DNA of 64,000 bases from Pegoplata infirma (taxonomy: Eukaryota; Arthropoda; Insecta; Diptera; Anthomyiidae), in contig OY992536.1 of the NCBI GenBank assembly GCA_963921195.1, forward strand, positions 326,695,038 to 326,759,037, written 5' to 3'. Positions 11,615 to 22,668 of the stretch are shown piece by piece. The notes below the pieces were generated by a model. That model saw nothing but the letters and a program-made list of their open reading frames with translations, ran no database searches and was not told where the DNA came from. The first letter of the stretch is position 1. Every line of letters begins with the position of its first letter. The position numbers were made by a program, and so were the translations under genes.

Positions 11615-13037
11615 ATATAGTCATATTATATTATATATGATCTTGTGAGACACTATGTATTGCCATATAAATTTGTATCATAAATTTTAATGTGCGATTT
11701 TTTTAAGATATCGCCATAAAGGCATTAAAGGCTATAAATTCTTTAGACCAATACTCTCAGTTTGAATTTGGAAACTGAAAAAATTTTTAAACAAAAAACA
11801 AATGCATTTAATGTAGTCTAGTTCCAATATTTGTATCAAAACTGTATATTAAAGTGTCCCTATCCAAGTAAATGTAATACATTGTCAATAAAACCATTTT
11901 GTTTAAGAAAAAATGCTAAACATTCATCTTCTAAACTGTATTTGCAAATTTAAATACATATTTAAATCCTAACAACGATGCACAGTGGGCTGTTTATTGT
12001 TAAAAATACTAAAGTAAATATATTGCAAATATTTATCATTAAGTGTTTGTCGCATTTTGGGCGTGGTTTTAAAGGCAAACAAGTTGGTTAAAATTTCTTT
12101 GATGTTAAATTTCAAAATTTAGATATTGGTTACAAAAATTTGCTCAACATTTTAATTTTTTGAAACCTTAAAACAAGTGTCCAAGTCCAATAAGAAGATT
12201 TAAATAAATTTTTTTGAAAATTCAATGGACTCTTGAAGCAGCTACCGTAATATATGAGGCATCCACTTTATCATTGACAACATTTTATCTGTGACTAACT
12301 AGTTTTTTTAAATACCCCACTGTGCAGCATACTTAAAAAAAAAATTATATAAATCTCAAAGATTTAATTGTTTTCTACGAAAACGTCTTTAGGAAAACAT
12401 AAATATTACAAAATAACATGCAAACAAAATGAAATTTTTGGAAAAAAAAAATAAAATGTTAATATAAGTAATATATTTTACCACAGTTTTAAAGAATATA
12501 ATTGTTGTATATTTATACATTTTGCCTTTTCCAGTGGGTGTCATATTTTAACTCCCAAATGTTTGTATGAGTGTAAAATCCTTGTTAATATGTAAGATGA
12601 AAATGGCAAATTGTGTAGTATGTTGTATATTATCCTTGTATTATTATTTATTGTCATGACAAACAATACTTAACCCATTTATAACATTTGCTTATTTAAA
12701 GGCGGCTTTTCAAAACAATAATGATTCTAAGAATTTTATTATTATCGCAATACATAAAAATATAAATTCTGACGAAATTTTAGGAATATAAAACCTTAGT
12801 CTTTTCTTGGTAGAGTAATTCCAAATGATTGTCATAAGAATACTTAATCACGAATTAAGTTTTAAGATTTTAATTTTTTATGACTTCTGCAAGGGTTAAT
12901 GTTAAGTACTCCAAGTTTTAGCACATCTTTATTTTAAATATACCAGATTACCTTTTGTATATTTTTTTTTTGTGAAGATTATAAAAAAAAACATACACAT
13001 ATATTTGACACCTACGCATCAGATTATTTTCAATTAA
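11615..13037. other. Intronic AT-rich sequence, nothing recognised
   Basis: No gene, RNA or bounded repeat could be supported. There are short poly(A)/poly(T) runs only. Confidence 0.5.
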
Positions 13038-13815
13038 GGGCGTGTGTGAAACGGTAGCAAAGTACTATGGTGAAAAATATTTTTTCTATGGTGATTAAAT
13101 TTTGTGTTTCTGCTGTGTGAAATGAAATCTTTTTTGACAACAGTAAATTTTTGATAGTTGTCAAAAAATAAAAACAAAAAATGTTGAAGAAATTTATATT
13201 TATGCATTGTACCATGATATTTATGAAAATTTCTTAAAATTTTTACATTAAATAATTCAAAATCTCCTACCAAAGAATGGTTTTGCAATAAATAATGGAT
13301 TTTATTGACCTTTATTACAAAAACAGATACAGATAAATCATAAAAGCAAATGTAACCTTCATATTAGATGGATCTAATCGTTTATAAACTATTAGTGCTT
13401 CAATCAATGATTCTTTTTATTGGCCTTAATTTTAAAAATTCGCTGAAAAATTACATAAATTGGGTCCAATCCAAATCTAAACGGGAAGCCATGCCCGACT
13501 TGTTGAATTGTTGGCACTTCATATGCATCTTTTGCAATTTTTCTTCACGAACACAAATTATTAGCTGAATATTTGTTTGTTTTTCAATTTTTTTTTTCTT
13601 GACGAACACAAACTATTGAAAATCCATAAAGAAAAAGCAAATGTTTGTATTTTTGTTTTTATTATTTTTATTTTGTTAATTTTTTTTGTATTTCAAAAAT
13701 TTCTATTTGAATGTCAAAATTTCTACTAGCCCAATGGGCTAGTGAAATTTTATTCACCTCAATAGTGTCAAAAATTTACCGACAAGCATACTTTGCTACC
13801 GTTTCACACACGCCC
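13038..13815. mobile_element. Element Q: PIF/Harbinger-like MITE
   Basis: Terminal inverted repeats begin GGGCGTGTGTGAAACGGTAG and continue to about 28 bases (13038 onward, inverse ending at 13815). TAA is duplicated on both sides (13035-13037, 13816-13818). GGGC ends with a TAA duplication are typical of the PIF/Harbinger superfamily (family knowledge). The inside is AT-rich with no transposase frame. Confidence 0.88.
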
Positions 13816-13898
13816 TAAGTACAATAAAAGCAAAGTCTTTTTTAAAAGACTCACTAAATCATATTAAAAATGCTGAATAAATACAATTTTTAAAATAG

Positions 13899-14200
13899 GT
13901 ACACACAAAAAAATCTTGTAGAAAAAGTCTCTTAGCCCCATTTTACCAATATTTGACAGTTTTCTTTGTTTTTTAACAAAAAATTTTCGATTGAAATTCA
14001 AATTTTGTAATTTTTACATTTTTTTTGTAATTTTACAGTTTTTTTTTAATTTTACAAATTTCTTTTTTTTACAAAAAAGTCTAGTAAATTCAAGAGAATT
14101 CCTTGTAAGTTTTATTGGTAAAAGCTTGCAAATATGTATCCGTAAAATTTTTTTCCATGAAATTTTTGAGTTTATCGGTTCATATTACACAATCAATTAC
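13899..14200. mobile_element. Family Y MITE, degenerate copy
   Basis: Starts CACACAAAAAAATCTTGTAG. From 13943 it closely follows the family Y copy at 29196-29735 (TTTACCAATATTTGACAGTTTTC, ATTTTCGATTGAAATT, then repeated TTGTAATTTTACA). The right end is not recognisable. Confidence 0.6.
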
Positions 14201-14801
14201 ATTTAAGAGCCTTTTTTGTTCTTTAAGAACTAATTGTACTTAATACAAAAAGTTTAATATTATTAAATATTTTGATATTAATCCTAAATTAGTAACAATT
14301 ATTTATTTCGACCAAAGCAAATCTTTAACCGTTCGCCAAAATGTTTAAATATTCTAAAGAAAATCTTCTTTGTTTGTAGAAAGTTTTTAAATAATTTTTA
14401 TGTTACAAAAAAAAAAAAAACTTTTTAATGCCATGTCAGTGCACTTGTTAAGACTTAAATGTTGATTGTATTTTCCAAGAACACATAATGAAATTTATAA
14501 CATTTAAAGATACAAATTTAAAGATTTGTATTAAATCTTTAAGTTTATTTTGCAAAACAAAACCAAATTAAGTTAAATTTCTAATACACATCTAGACACA
14601 TCTTGGAAAAATAAGAAAAATGAATGAGAAAGAAAACCAAATAAGGTTAAATTTATAATATACATCACGACTAGGCATAATAAATACGTACACTCTAAGA
14701 ATTAAAATTAAGTAATAATAAAAGAAAAATTAAGTGCTGCAACTACTATTGTTCGGAAAAGAAAAATAAGAAAAGAGAGAAAATAGAATGAGAAGCACCT
14801 A

Positions 14802-16177
14802 CACAGAAAAAACGAATTGTTATATTGACCCCCATATTTGTGAATACAATTAATTTTTTCACTGAAAGTGCTCCTATAAGGAAATTTGTAATATCAACAA
14901 ATGTTTGTAAATTTTGATTGTTGAAAAAAGATTTTTTTTTTTGTTTTTAACAAAGAAAGTAAACAAACACAATAAGTTGATCTGACAAAAGTAAAACATT
15001 TTGAGTAAGATTATTCTTGTTCAAGGTAATTTTTCTTTTACTAATCATTACAATGATGTTGTAAAAGTAACAATTTTCAAGAAACTATTTATAAAGTTGT
15101 TTGTTTTAAATTGATTCACTCAAAAAATTATGTTAGTAAAATAAACTGAATATGTCAGTTAAAATAACTACTTCGGAAGTTGTTTTGGGGTCAACTACTT
15201 TTTCAGTTAAATCAACTAACAATGTTAGTTATTTTAACTGACAAAAAACAACTGACTTATGTAGTAAAAATTACTTACATTTGTAGTCAAAACAACTAAA
15301 ATGTAGTAACAATAAAATAAACAATATATAATTTTTTTTCAAAAAATTTTTCAGAAAAAAAAATTTAAGACCAAATTTTTTCAGTTTTTTTTTTCTTAAA
15401 ATTTGTGAAAAATAAAAAAACGAAAATTAATTTTTATTATTTTGGAAAAAACTTTGAAAATTTTTCAGAGATAAAAAATAAAATTAACTACTTTAAATAA
15501 CTGTTACTACATTACAGTACTTTTTTATTAGTTATTCAAAAAAACGACTTAAAATTAAAATAACTAACAGAAATAGTTGTTTGATATTTTTCATACAAAA
15601 ACAACTGACTTTGTAGTAGAAAACAACTAACTACTGTAAAATATACAAACAACTAACAAGTAGTAACTTACATAATTTTCTGAGTGTTTGTTTGGTCATT
15701 CTGCGAGACTTACTCGGCACGTGTTTCGGAATTCGTCAAATTCCATTGTCAAGACTATTTATCAAATTGAAAATTGTTACTTTGACAATATCATTGTAAT
15801 AATTAGTAAAAGAAATATGACCTAGAGCTGGAATAATCTTATTCAAAATAGAATTTTAAAGGTTGAATGATAAATAATTTTCATTAATTTAAAAAGAAAG
15901 CAAAAAATCTTGATTTTTTCAACAAAGAAATTCAACAAACACAATTTGTTGATCTAACAAATGAAATTTTTTTTCAACAACGAAATTTAACAAACACAAA
16001 AACTATTTAAAGACATGATAAAAGAATTTTGAAATAAAATTCTTTGACTTTGTGAGTTTGTTGAAAACAAAATCGAAGTTTTATATTATGTTGTTACTAA
16101 ATGTTTGGTTGATATCATGTTTGGTTGATTTAAAATTGATGTTTTTTGATTTAAATTTAACGATTTTATTTTCTGTG
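14802..16177. mobile_element. Element P: foldback MITE (CACAGAAAA ends), split by B2
   Basis: The ends are CACAGAAAAAACGAATTGTTA-like (14802) and TTTTATTTTCTGTG (16177), with TA on both sides (14800-14801, 16178-16179). The arms are inverted copies. For example, TTTTACTAATCATTACAATG near 15037 faces CATTGTAATAATTAGTAAAA near 15793, and ACAAACACAATAAGTTGATC near 14963 faces the arm around 15940. Element B2 is inserted near the centre. Confidence 0.8.
15117..15686. mobile_element. Family B MITE, copy 2
   Basis: Starts CACTCAAAAAATTATGTTAG and ends CTTACATAATTTTCTGAGTG, with TT on both sides (15115-15116, 15687-15688). It is collinear with B1 at 8813-9460 but has shorter A/T runs. It is inserted in element P. 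Confidence 0.88.
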
Positions 16178-16280
16178 TACTATGACTGTGTCCTTTAGCA
16201 CCCGGATTTTTCATTTAAGTCCGTTAGATCACCCAGTTATCCATCGGATCATTATATAATCTTTCGCCTACACTCATTGT

Positions 16281-16510
16281 CAGAGAAGAGATATGATTGT
16301 GACAACCATAATTTAAGAGCGTCTTATTATGATTGTAGCAACCATACAATTTTTTTTGCAAAAATATTAAGGTCATAAATTATAATTTTCGAATATTCAA
16401 AATCATAACATGATTGCTGCATATGGATGCTACAAACAAGTTATGATAAAATTGTCAAGCATAATATGACGCTTTTAAATTATGGTATCCACAATCATAT
16501 TTCTTCTCTG
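16281..16510. mobile_element. Element AA, copy 1: 230-bp MITE
   Basis: Imperfect terminal inverted repeats: CAGAGAAGAGATATGATTGT at left and the inverse of a close copy at right (CACAATCATATTTCTTCTCTG). They continue inward through CATAATTTAAGAGCGTC and GACGCTTTTAAATTATGG. A second copy, split by H2, lies at about 56236-57318. Confidence 0.78.
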
Positions 16511-17905
16511 CACGCAGAAACCTTAGGCGGCATTCTTTTAGCCCTGAGGATTCAAACAAAAGATGCTGTAATGACTGGCTTCTGGACCGGCTTCTAAACT
16601 TTTTTTGAGAGATTTAATGCATTCCAAAACACGTTTCTTTTTTAGTATTTGACTTAAATGTATTAAGTATATAAAATATATTCCGCTATAAAGTTTACAT
16701 TGTTTTTCCTAGAAGACATTACAAATCAACGAATTTACTTCCAATCCGTGTCTATATTCTTCAAGGCTTCTTTAGTCTTATTATGACTCCGACTGACAAG
16801 ATTTTGACGTGAAAAAATACTCGTTAATTATGATATGTTGCAAAAGGAACGACGAATTAATATTTTTGGTAAAAAAAGAGTTCTATAATGTAGTCCATGT
16901 GTAATGTATATTATTCGTGTTTACTTACATACAAATTTGATTATGTACTTGCTTTCAGAGGATTAGTTTAAATAAAAACAATAACAAACAAAATGTTTTT
17001 TTATGTATTGAATGGAAATTGTAATGAGTCCTTCTTATGTTTGAACAAACATTAGGCGGAATCGATTTTAGCTTTTATTTGCAAACTGGGTCTGCGGAAA
17101 AGTAGTAAATTTATGTTTAAATAATTTATTGTAAAGGTTTCAGCTTTATTGGATTTAAATTCAGCAACCGCTTTCGACTTAAAAATCGGGCATTAAAAAA
17201 TGTTCAGTACATTACAAATACATAGTACTTTTTTTGTTAGCTAAGGACTTCCACCAGTCTTAAAACTTTTTTCATTCATTTACAATTTTTCCTTCCTATC
17301 CGTTTTTGAAAATAAAATAAAAACTAACATCGATCCGGCCTATTGTACATTCATGCAATAACTACCACACATACAATCTGCTTACACTCAATAGACTTAT
17401 TGAACTTTTTTTTAAACAGTAATGAAAGTTAAGATAAAGCCAGTTCATCATTATATACTTGCAGTAACATACATATCAAAACAGGCGTAGATCCCAAACG
17501 ATTTAAAAAGAAGGGAATGGATCAACGACATGGGGCTAATGATTAAAAATTTGTATTTTGAAAAATCCGTTCTGAAATTTCCCATTTTTTAAAAAAGTCA
17601 ATTTATAAAAAATCCTGCCACTTTTTTAATATTTTTTTTTTAAATGTTGCTTTCAAACTCATAAAAAATAAATTCGTTTAATATTTAAGTGTTTTTATCG
17701 GCGCATGCCATTTCTGTTTGTTATTAAGGGTTGTGATTGAAGAACAAATCATTGTATTTCTAAAGATTATTTTTAATGTGGATTTATTCCAGACCCTGGT
17801 TTCTGTAGCCACCTCTACGTCATCAGTGGAGAAAATTACATTATATTTAAAATGTTTGATTTTTGTAAAACTGTTTTTTCTATATGTTTTTTCATCAACA
17901 GACTT
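16511..17905. other. Intronic AT-rich sequence, nothing recognised
   Basis: No coding or RNA feature is supported. The 86- and 116-codon frames at 17678-18028 overlap the tRNA-like sequence and have no protein character. Confidence 0.5.
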
Positions 17906-17994
17906 AACTCTGATTGGAATAGAACCCACGTTCTTGAAATTTTCCATCAGTTTGCAAAGCAAGTACTCTACCATCTGAGCTATCGCCCTGCTTG
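17906..17994 (-). other. tRNA-like sequence (SINE head or tRNA pseudogene)
   Basis: Read on the - strand it contains a near-canonical box A (TAGCTCAGATGGTAGAG) and a box B (GGGTTCTATTCC) about 50 bases downstream. The D-stem (GCTC/GAGT) pairs, but the anticodon stem, T-stem and acceptor stem do not. It is probably the pol III promoter head of a tRNA-derived SINE, or a decayed tRNA. The canonical box A separates it from the family A cores. Confidence 0.65.
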
Positions 17995-18469
17995 ACAAAC
18001 TAACAGCAGAAGTTAGTTCGTATTTCATTACAGATGTTAAGTGACGTCAACAGAAGATTTTTATTTCACACAAACATTATTACGATCGTTTAATAACAGG
18101 TTTATTAATCAAATTTCCATACAAAATTTGTTTTATAAACCTCTTATAAGCCTAGATATTTGTCTATCCACACCAAAAAATTTAGACTAATGTTTTTCGT
18201 TTTTTTTTTTTTGAGAAAATCTAATTTGAATATTTAATTTCATAACAATATTGTAATTGGCTTGCGTTTTCTTGTTTCAACATAGCGTATGAGTAACATT
18301 TATGAAAATACTAGCTGGCCCAGTCCGCGTTGCTGGCCCAAATATATATGATCAGTGTTATATTTCGTCTCGCTTCAAATATATAGCCCTGCAAAAAATG
18401 TAATGAATTTCTAGGCTTACAAAAACTTGTGGGCGTGGTTTTAAATACCCGATTAGGCAGATAATAACC

Positions 18470-19632
18470 CAGGCAGAAATTGATGATGGTACAAAAAATT
18501 AATCACTTTAAAAGAACTATTTTCCAAACGCTCTGAAGACGGTTTGTTTTACCAACTCAAAAACACAAATAAAGTAGGGCATGATAATTGTGCCATTCTG
18601 GTTAGGGGAATGTGGCACACATCCTCTCTTATAAAAAAGAAAACACGGAATTTGCTGGAAAATATTAAAAAAAACCTCTTGCTAAAACTTAATTATTTTT
18701 TAGTCGATTGTGGATGGATGGAGGTCATCGATGGGAATTTTTCATTACCATTGAAATTTAATTACCATTGATATCAATGGTAATGAAAAAATTTTCATTA
18801 CCATTTATTGGTAATTAAATTTTTTTAATTGAAAAAAATAATTACTAATGGTAATGAAATATACCAATTGTTAAAAAACACCAATTATAATTGGTTTCAA
18901 AACCATTGGTTTGCACATTTTTTTTTTTTGAAAAGTTAAAAATTTAAACATCAAAGTATGGTTTTCAAAAAAATATGAAAATGTTAAAGACAAAAAACAA
19001 AACGCAAATAAAAATTTCGAATATTGTGTTTACAAAGGCAATCAACGTGTGTTTGGTTTATAAAATATGAAAAACTAAAACACCATATAACAAAAAACAA
19101 CAGATATTTCCAAATATTAACGATGTTGACAATATTGTGACGACTTTTACTAATGGTAATTATTTTGCTTAAGTGATTCCATACCAATGGTAATTATTTT
19201 TTTTTAATTTTCATTAGTAATTAAATTGATTAGTAATTTAATTGGTACAATTGATACAACCAATGGTAATGAAAAAAATTTCATTACCATTGACATCAAT
19301 TAAATGGTAATTAAACCATCAATTAATTGGTCCCTTTAATTAATTAGTCCCATCTATGGTGGAGGTAAACATGACTTAAGCCCAAAAATATCAATTATAA
19401 AAATTTACAAATTCGAAAAAAAATCCAGATAAAGTATCCTTAAACCATTTTATTTTTAGTCCTCCGAATGGTTTTCGAGCGTTTTGAAAAACAATCATAT
19501 GACAGTTTAACGACGTTATCATTCGGAGGTTTTAAAAGCACTCTTAACACAAAAACAATGACGTTCTGGAAACGCTTGTACCACCATCTATAGTACTTTT
19601 AAAACGCTTTGATGATTGTATTTTTCTGCCTG
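18470..19632. mobile_element. Element EE: inverted-repeat element with CAGGCAGAAA ends, split by R
   Basis: Starts CAGGCAGAAATTGATGATGG (18470) and ends TTTTTCTGCCTG (19632). Inner matches include CAAACGCTCTGAAGACGG near 18527 against diverged inverse sequence near 19560. No clear target duplication was found. Element R is inserted in it. Confidence 0.6.
18726..19358. mobile_element. Element R: hAT-like MITE rich in ATTACCATTG
   Basis: The ends are CATCGATGGGA and TCCCATCTATG, with an almost perfect 8-bp duplication (ATGGAGGT at 18718-18725, GTGGAGGT at 19359-19366). It is filled with ATTACCATTG/CAATGGTAAT copies in both orientations, dense toward both ends, as expected of transposase-binding subterminal repeats. 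It is inserted in element EE. Confidence 0.7.
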
Positions 19633-19679
19633 AGCATATTATTATATATTTTAGGAACTAAATTAAAATTACTTTTGTT

Positions 19680-20010
19680 AAGCAAATGACACATTTTAGT
19701 GTTAGAAGAAGTTGTGGTCCTGCACTTGGACTCCGGGCATTAGATTTTTTTTCAGCCCGCACCCTTTTGTGGACGTGGATATTAAAATAATATTTAAATA
19801 ATGATAAAATTGTATTACTTAAGTGCAAAAAGCATAATAAATGAATTTTTAAACATTAATCGCAAGGGGAAGTGTACCCCAATGACCTCGACCGACCTCC
19901 CTCCCCTCCTTCACAAAAAAAGCCCTGAATGTTTTTTTTTTTTTAATTTTTTACACGTTGGAGGGCATTGAAGATTCGGCACAGCCAAATTTAACACTCT
20001 TCTTGTTTTT
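19680..20010 (+). mobile_element. Mini-me/INE-like element, 5'-truncated 3' portion
   Basis: It follows the intact copies (26415, 57533) from the GTCCTGCAyTTGGACyC block to the end. That end is TTGGAGGGCATTGAAGATTCGGCACAGCCAAATTTAACACTC followed by TTGTTTTT. The first half with the (TA)n and (GTCY)n blocks is absent. Confidence 0.8.
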
Positions 20011-20517
20011 ATTGAAAAATTCTTTATTCTGAAATTTTTAGCAACCCATCAAACAAACTTTTTGCTTTCCGAGTAAAAAAATCTCACCCCAAATAAAATT
20101 TCTGGAATCGCGCCTGGTGTAGTCTTGCATTTCATTTAATAAAATTTATCCTGTGCGCCTATGTAAATATCGACAACTGTTTTGTCTATAAGTTATTTGT
20201 ATGATTATTTACAGCAACAGCAATTGAGACATGTTTGAGTACGCCATAATTTTTTTAACAAACGAACCTCAATTGGGTCAGTAACAGTTTTTTAACATTT
20301 AGACACTGACGGCAAAAAACAACACTTAAATACATGCGTACATATAACTGCAAGTTCAAGATACACAAATAGTTTTTCTTTTTTTATTCTTCTTTTTGAA
20401 AATTTGTATTGCTAATCAAACTTTTAAATTTTGTTGCCATTTACTACAGAAACTTTAATATTTTTGTATGAATGTGATTTTATATTTTTGGTTTTGTTTT
20501 TTGATTTTTATTTACAG

Positions 20518-20732
20518 TTGCTGTGGCGGTGGCATTTTTTCTTTGTTGGGCTCCTTTTCATGCCCAACGTTTGATGGCTGTTTATGGTGTCACGTCTGGC
20601 ATTGATTCGGAAGTTTTCAATAATATCTATTATACATTGGACTATACATCGGGTGTATTGTACTTTCTATCGACCTGCATAAATCCATTGTTGTACAATA
20701 TAATGAGTCACAAGTTTCGTGAAGCATTCAAG
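20518..20732 (+). CDS. PK2-R1: Pyrokinin-2 (hugin) receptor-like GPCR, exon with TM6, TM7 and helix 8
   Basis: Preceded by TTTACAG and followed by the donor GTAAGA at 20733. With base A of 545 it reads IAVAVAFFLCWAPFHAQRL, a textbook TM6 containing the F-x-x-C-W-x-P switch. ECL3 follows (GVTSGIDSEVFNN), then TM7 (YYTLDYTSGVLYFLSTCINP) with NPLLY in place of NPxxY. The exon ends in the helix-8 start MSHKFREAFK, in phase 0. TM6, TM7 and NIMSHKFREAF are hallmarks of insect pyrokinin receptors and fit the PK2-R group best (from memory, not a search). The frame continuing past 20732 (VRFFGFQKKK) is intron. The last 5 kb of intron upstream contains no alternative TM6 exon. Confidence 0.92.
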
Positions 20733-21085
20733 GTAAGATTTTTTGGTTTTCAAAAAAAAAAATCACTAGTGTAGATAATAAACCTCATACTGTCTTTTCT
20801 ATTCTCTTCTTTTCTTCACATCTCTCTTTTTTTCCATCTCTAATGCACATGAAATTTCACAAAAATAATCAATGGATTTGGTATACAATTATTTTCATCA
20901 CTATTCTTCATTTTTCGATTACATAAATAATTTGGTAATTGGTATTCATTTTGTATATTTTAACATTTTTAATTTTCCTTTTTTGTTAATTTCATTTTAT
21001 ATTATTTATTTTCATTTGTGGGTGTTGGGTTTAAATTTTTTGTTTGTCGTTGTCCCTCTCTCTCTCTCTCTTCTTTTTCTTGTAG
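20733..21085 (+). other. 353-bp phase-0 intron of the receptor gene
   Basis: The donor is AAG|GTAAGA and the acceptor is TTTTTCTTGTAG|G at 21085, preceded by a (CT)n-rich polypyrimidine tract at about 21055-21081. The 88-codon + strand frame starting at 20872 is intron plus out-of-frame exon. Confidence 0.85.
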
Positions 21086-22255
21086 GTAACCCTGGCTCGT
21101 CATTTTCTATCGGGAAAATATCAGACTCAAAATCATAATTACAGTGCTTTACTGAGGCAAAATGGTTCGCTGCGTATGCATCATACAACGGTGAATAATA
21201 ATGCTCTAGAGCACTATAGCTCATTTCGTGTTGTTCAATTGCAATGTCGTGACCCAAGCCATCATCTTTCTCTACAGGATAGCATAAGGACAACAACAAC
21301 CACAACAACCGTCAATAGTGGCAATGGAAGTGGTGCTGGAGGTGGAGGAGGAGGAAATGGATCAAACGGAAATGCTGGTGCTAGTAGCGGTAGTTCATCG
21401 ATGATAGGTGGACATCCCCATCATCATCATCCACAAAGTGGTAGCTGTAGATCTTTACAACATCGTAGTCGTTGTGTTTCCATGGGTTCCCAATCAACAC
21501 TCTTGAGTACAGTTCCCAATACCACACCAGGACAACATCGTATGTTACAAACACAAATTTCCCAATTGTCATCAGTAGGTGATGCCAATTCCCTAATGGA
21601 ATGCGATATGATTGGTCAAAGTTCAGTCTCCCAATGTCATCCAACATCAGCTTATAGATTTAAAGATATACGAAGGCAACGTTCCCGAGGTAATGATGAC
21701 TGCCATTCTATAGATTCTTCCCAACCATCTCAACACTGGCGTGATGATTCGAAACGTTGTGTTTCCATGCATGAAACGGAATTGTATACTAAACCAATGG
21801 GTCCTCATATAATGGCGGCTACATTAGTGGCAACACAACCCATACAACCCATGCACTCGATAGCTGAATTAAGTCTAGATCGACCTACCAGATCCCGTCT
21901 TAAGTTATCCCGCATCATTACAAGACGTCAACAAGATGCTTTTGTTTTACAATCTAGTCCAAGAGTTGAATTAATGAGACCCCAATACAAAGTGGAAAAA
22001 TCTTCGACAAAGACCCTCAATTCCCTGGCTGATAAATTTAAATGGCGAACTAAACGAAAAGTATCTAAAAAACGAACAGCTACAACGAAAAAAGATGAAT
22101 TTGATAATTCATCTAGTCTGGGTCAACAACAACCGTTACCTAAAACGGCTCTAATGAAGGTTGTTTATACAACGGCCACAGGAACTGATCTGGAACCAGA
22201 ATTAACCCTGAATACAGACGGTTCGTTGGGTTATCGTACACCTCATGCTTTATGA
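21086..22255 (+). CDS. PK2-R1: Pyrokinin-2 (hugin) receptor-like GPCR, terminal exon: long cytoplasmic tail and stop
   Basis: Begins in phase 0 after TTGTAG with VTLARHFLSGKY, directly continuing helix 8, and ends with TGA at 22253-22255. It adds 389 residues. The stretch NYSALLRQNGSLR...NNNALEHYSSFRVVQ...CRD...SLQDSIRTTTTTT resembles the Drosophila PK2-R1 tail as I remember it. Low-complexity segments follow: poly-Thr (about 21290-21312), poly-Gly/Asn (about 21333-21372) and HPHHHH (about 21412-21430). The motif RCVSM occurs twice (21470-21484, 21755-21769) behind basic residues, as in basophilic kinase sites. The last third is basic (KWRTKRKVSKKR). The C-terminus TPHAL is not a standard PDZ ligand. 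The tail probably serves desensitisation and kinase regulation (inference). Confidence 0.9.
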   Translation, partial: VTLARHFLSGKYQTQNHNYSALLRQNGSLRMHHTTVNNNALEHYSSFRVVQLQCRDPSHHLSLQDSIRTTTTTTTVNSGNGSGAGGGGGGNGSNGNAGASSGSSSMIGGHPHHHHPQSGSCRSLQHRSRCVSMGSQSTLLSTVPNTTPGQHRMLQTQISQLSSVGDANSLMECDMIGQSSVSQCHPTSAYRFKDIRRQRSRGNDDCHSIDSSQPSQHWRDDSKRCVSMHETELYTKPMGPHIMAATLVATQPIQPMHSIAELSLDRPTRSRLKLSRIITRRQQDAFVLQSSPRVELMRPQYKVEKSSTKTLNSLADKFKWRTKRKVSKKRTATTKKDEFDNSSSLGQQQPLPKTALMKVVYTTATGTDLEPELTLNTDGSLGYRTPHAL

Positions 22256-22523
22256 TGACATATAAATGAATTGTCACCATTAAGAATGAATGAAACAAAT
22301 GTAAGCGATGACATGGAAAAAGAAGAATTTGAATTGAATCAATTTAGATAAGACTGCAAAACTTAAAATACATAAAAACCAAGTAGATGAAAAACAAAAA
22401 AAAAATAAAAAAAAAAAAAATTTCAACCCCAGTTGTAGTAATAATACATAAACAGTACTAGGAGTAACTGTGAAGTGATGTAGAAAATATACAAATGAAA
22501 ATATTTACAACACTCAAAATAAA
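22256..22523 (+). other. Probable 3' untranslated region with poly(A) signal
   Basis: AT-rich sequence after the stop. There is an A-rich AATAAAA tract near 22404 and a cleaner AATAAA at 22518-22523. The true cleavage site cannot be fixed from sequence alone. Confidence 0.55.
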
Positions 22524-22552
22524 AACTTTGTCAAAAATGTGTAATACCTAAT

Positions 22553-22668
22553 TTACATCTGAGGTAAAATCTCGTCCGAACTACATTTCGATCATACGGT
22601 TGTGTATAAAATGATACAGAACCATATGATCGAAAACTCGTTCAAACAAGATTTTATCTCAGGTGTGA
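22553..22668. repeat. Inverted repeat just downstream of the receptor gene
   Basis: CATCTGAGGTAAAATCT at left faces AGATTTTATCTCAGGTGTG at right. The inner arms TTTCGATCATACGGTT and AACCATATGATCGAAA also pair. It is either a small MITE or a stable hairpin shortly after the candidate poly(A) signal. Confidence 0.7.

Larger units (their letters stand above)
546..20517 (+). other. About 20-kb intron of the receptor gene, packed with transposon remains
   Basis: The donor GTAAGT is at 546-551 and the acceptor TTTACAG ends at 20517. Splicing the single base A (545) to TT (20518-20519) gives Ile and keeps the TM6 frame (RVIRML-IAVAVAFFLCW), so this is a phase-1 intron. It carries the elements listed individually between 2270 and 20010. 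No other exon with GPCR-like or other coding character was seen in it on either strand. Confidence 0.85.

Noticed and set aside
17678..18028. 116-codon - strand frame
   Set aside because: Covers the tRNA-like sequence; the AQMVEYLL part is translated tRNA-like DNA.
20872..21138. 88-codon + strand frame in the last receptor intron
   Set aside because: Hydrophobic by AT-rich composition; crosses the acceptor and is out of frame with the exon.
21012..21647. Antisense frames of 88-98 codons over the terminal receptor exon
   Set aside because: Shadows of the real + strand coding frame, which has GPCR continuity and a splice acceptor.
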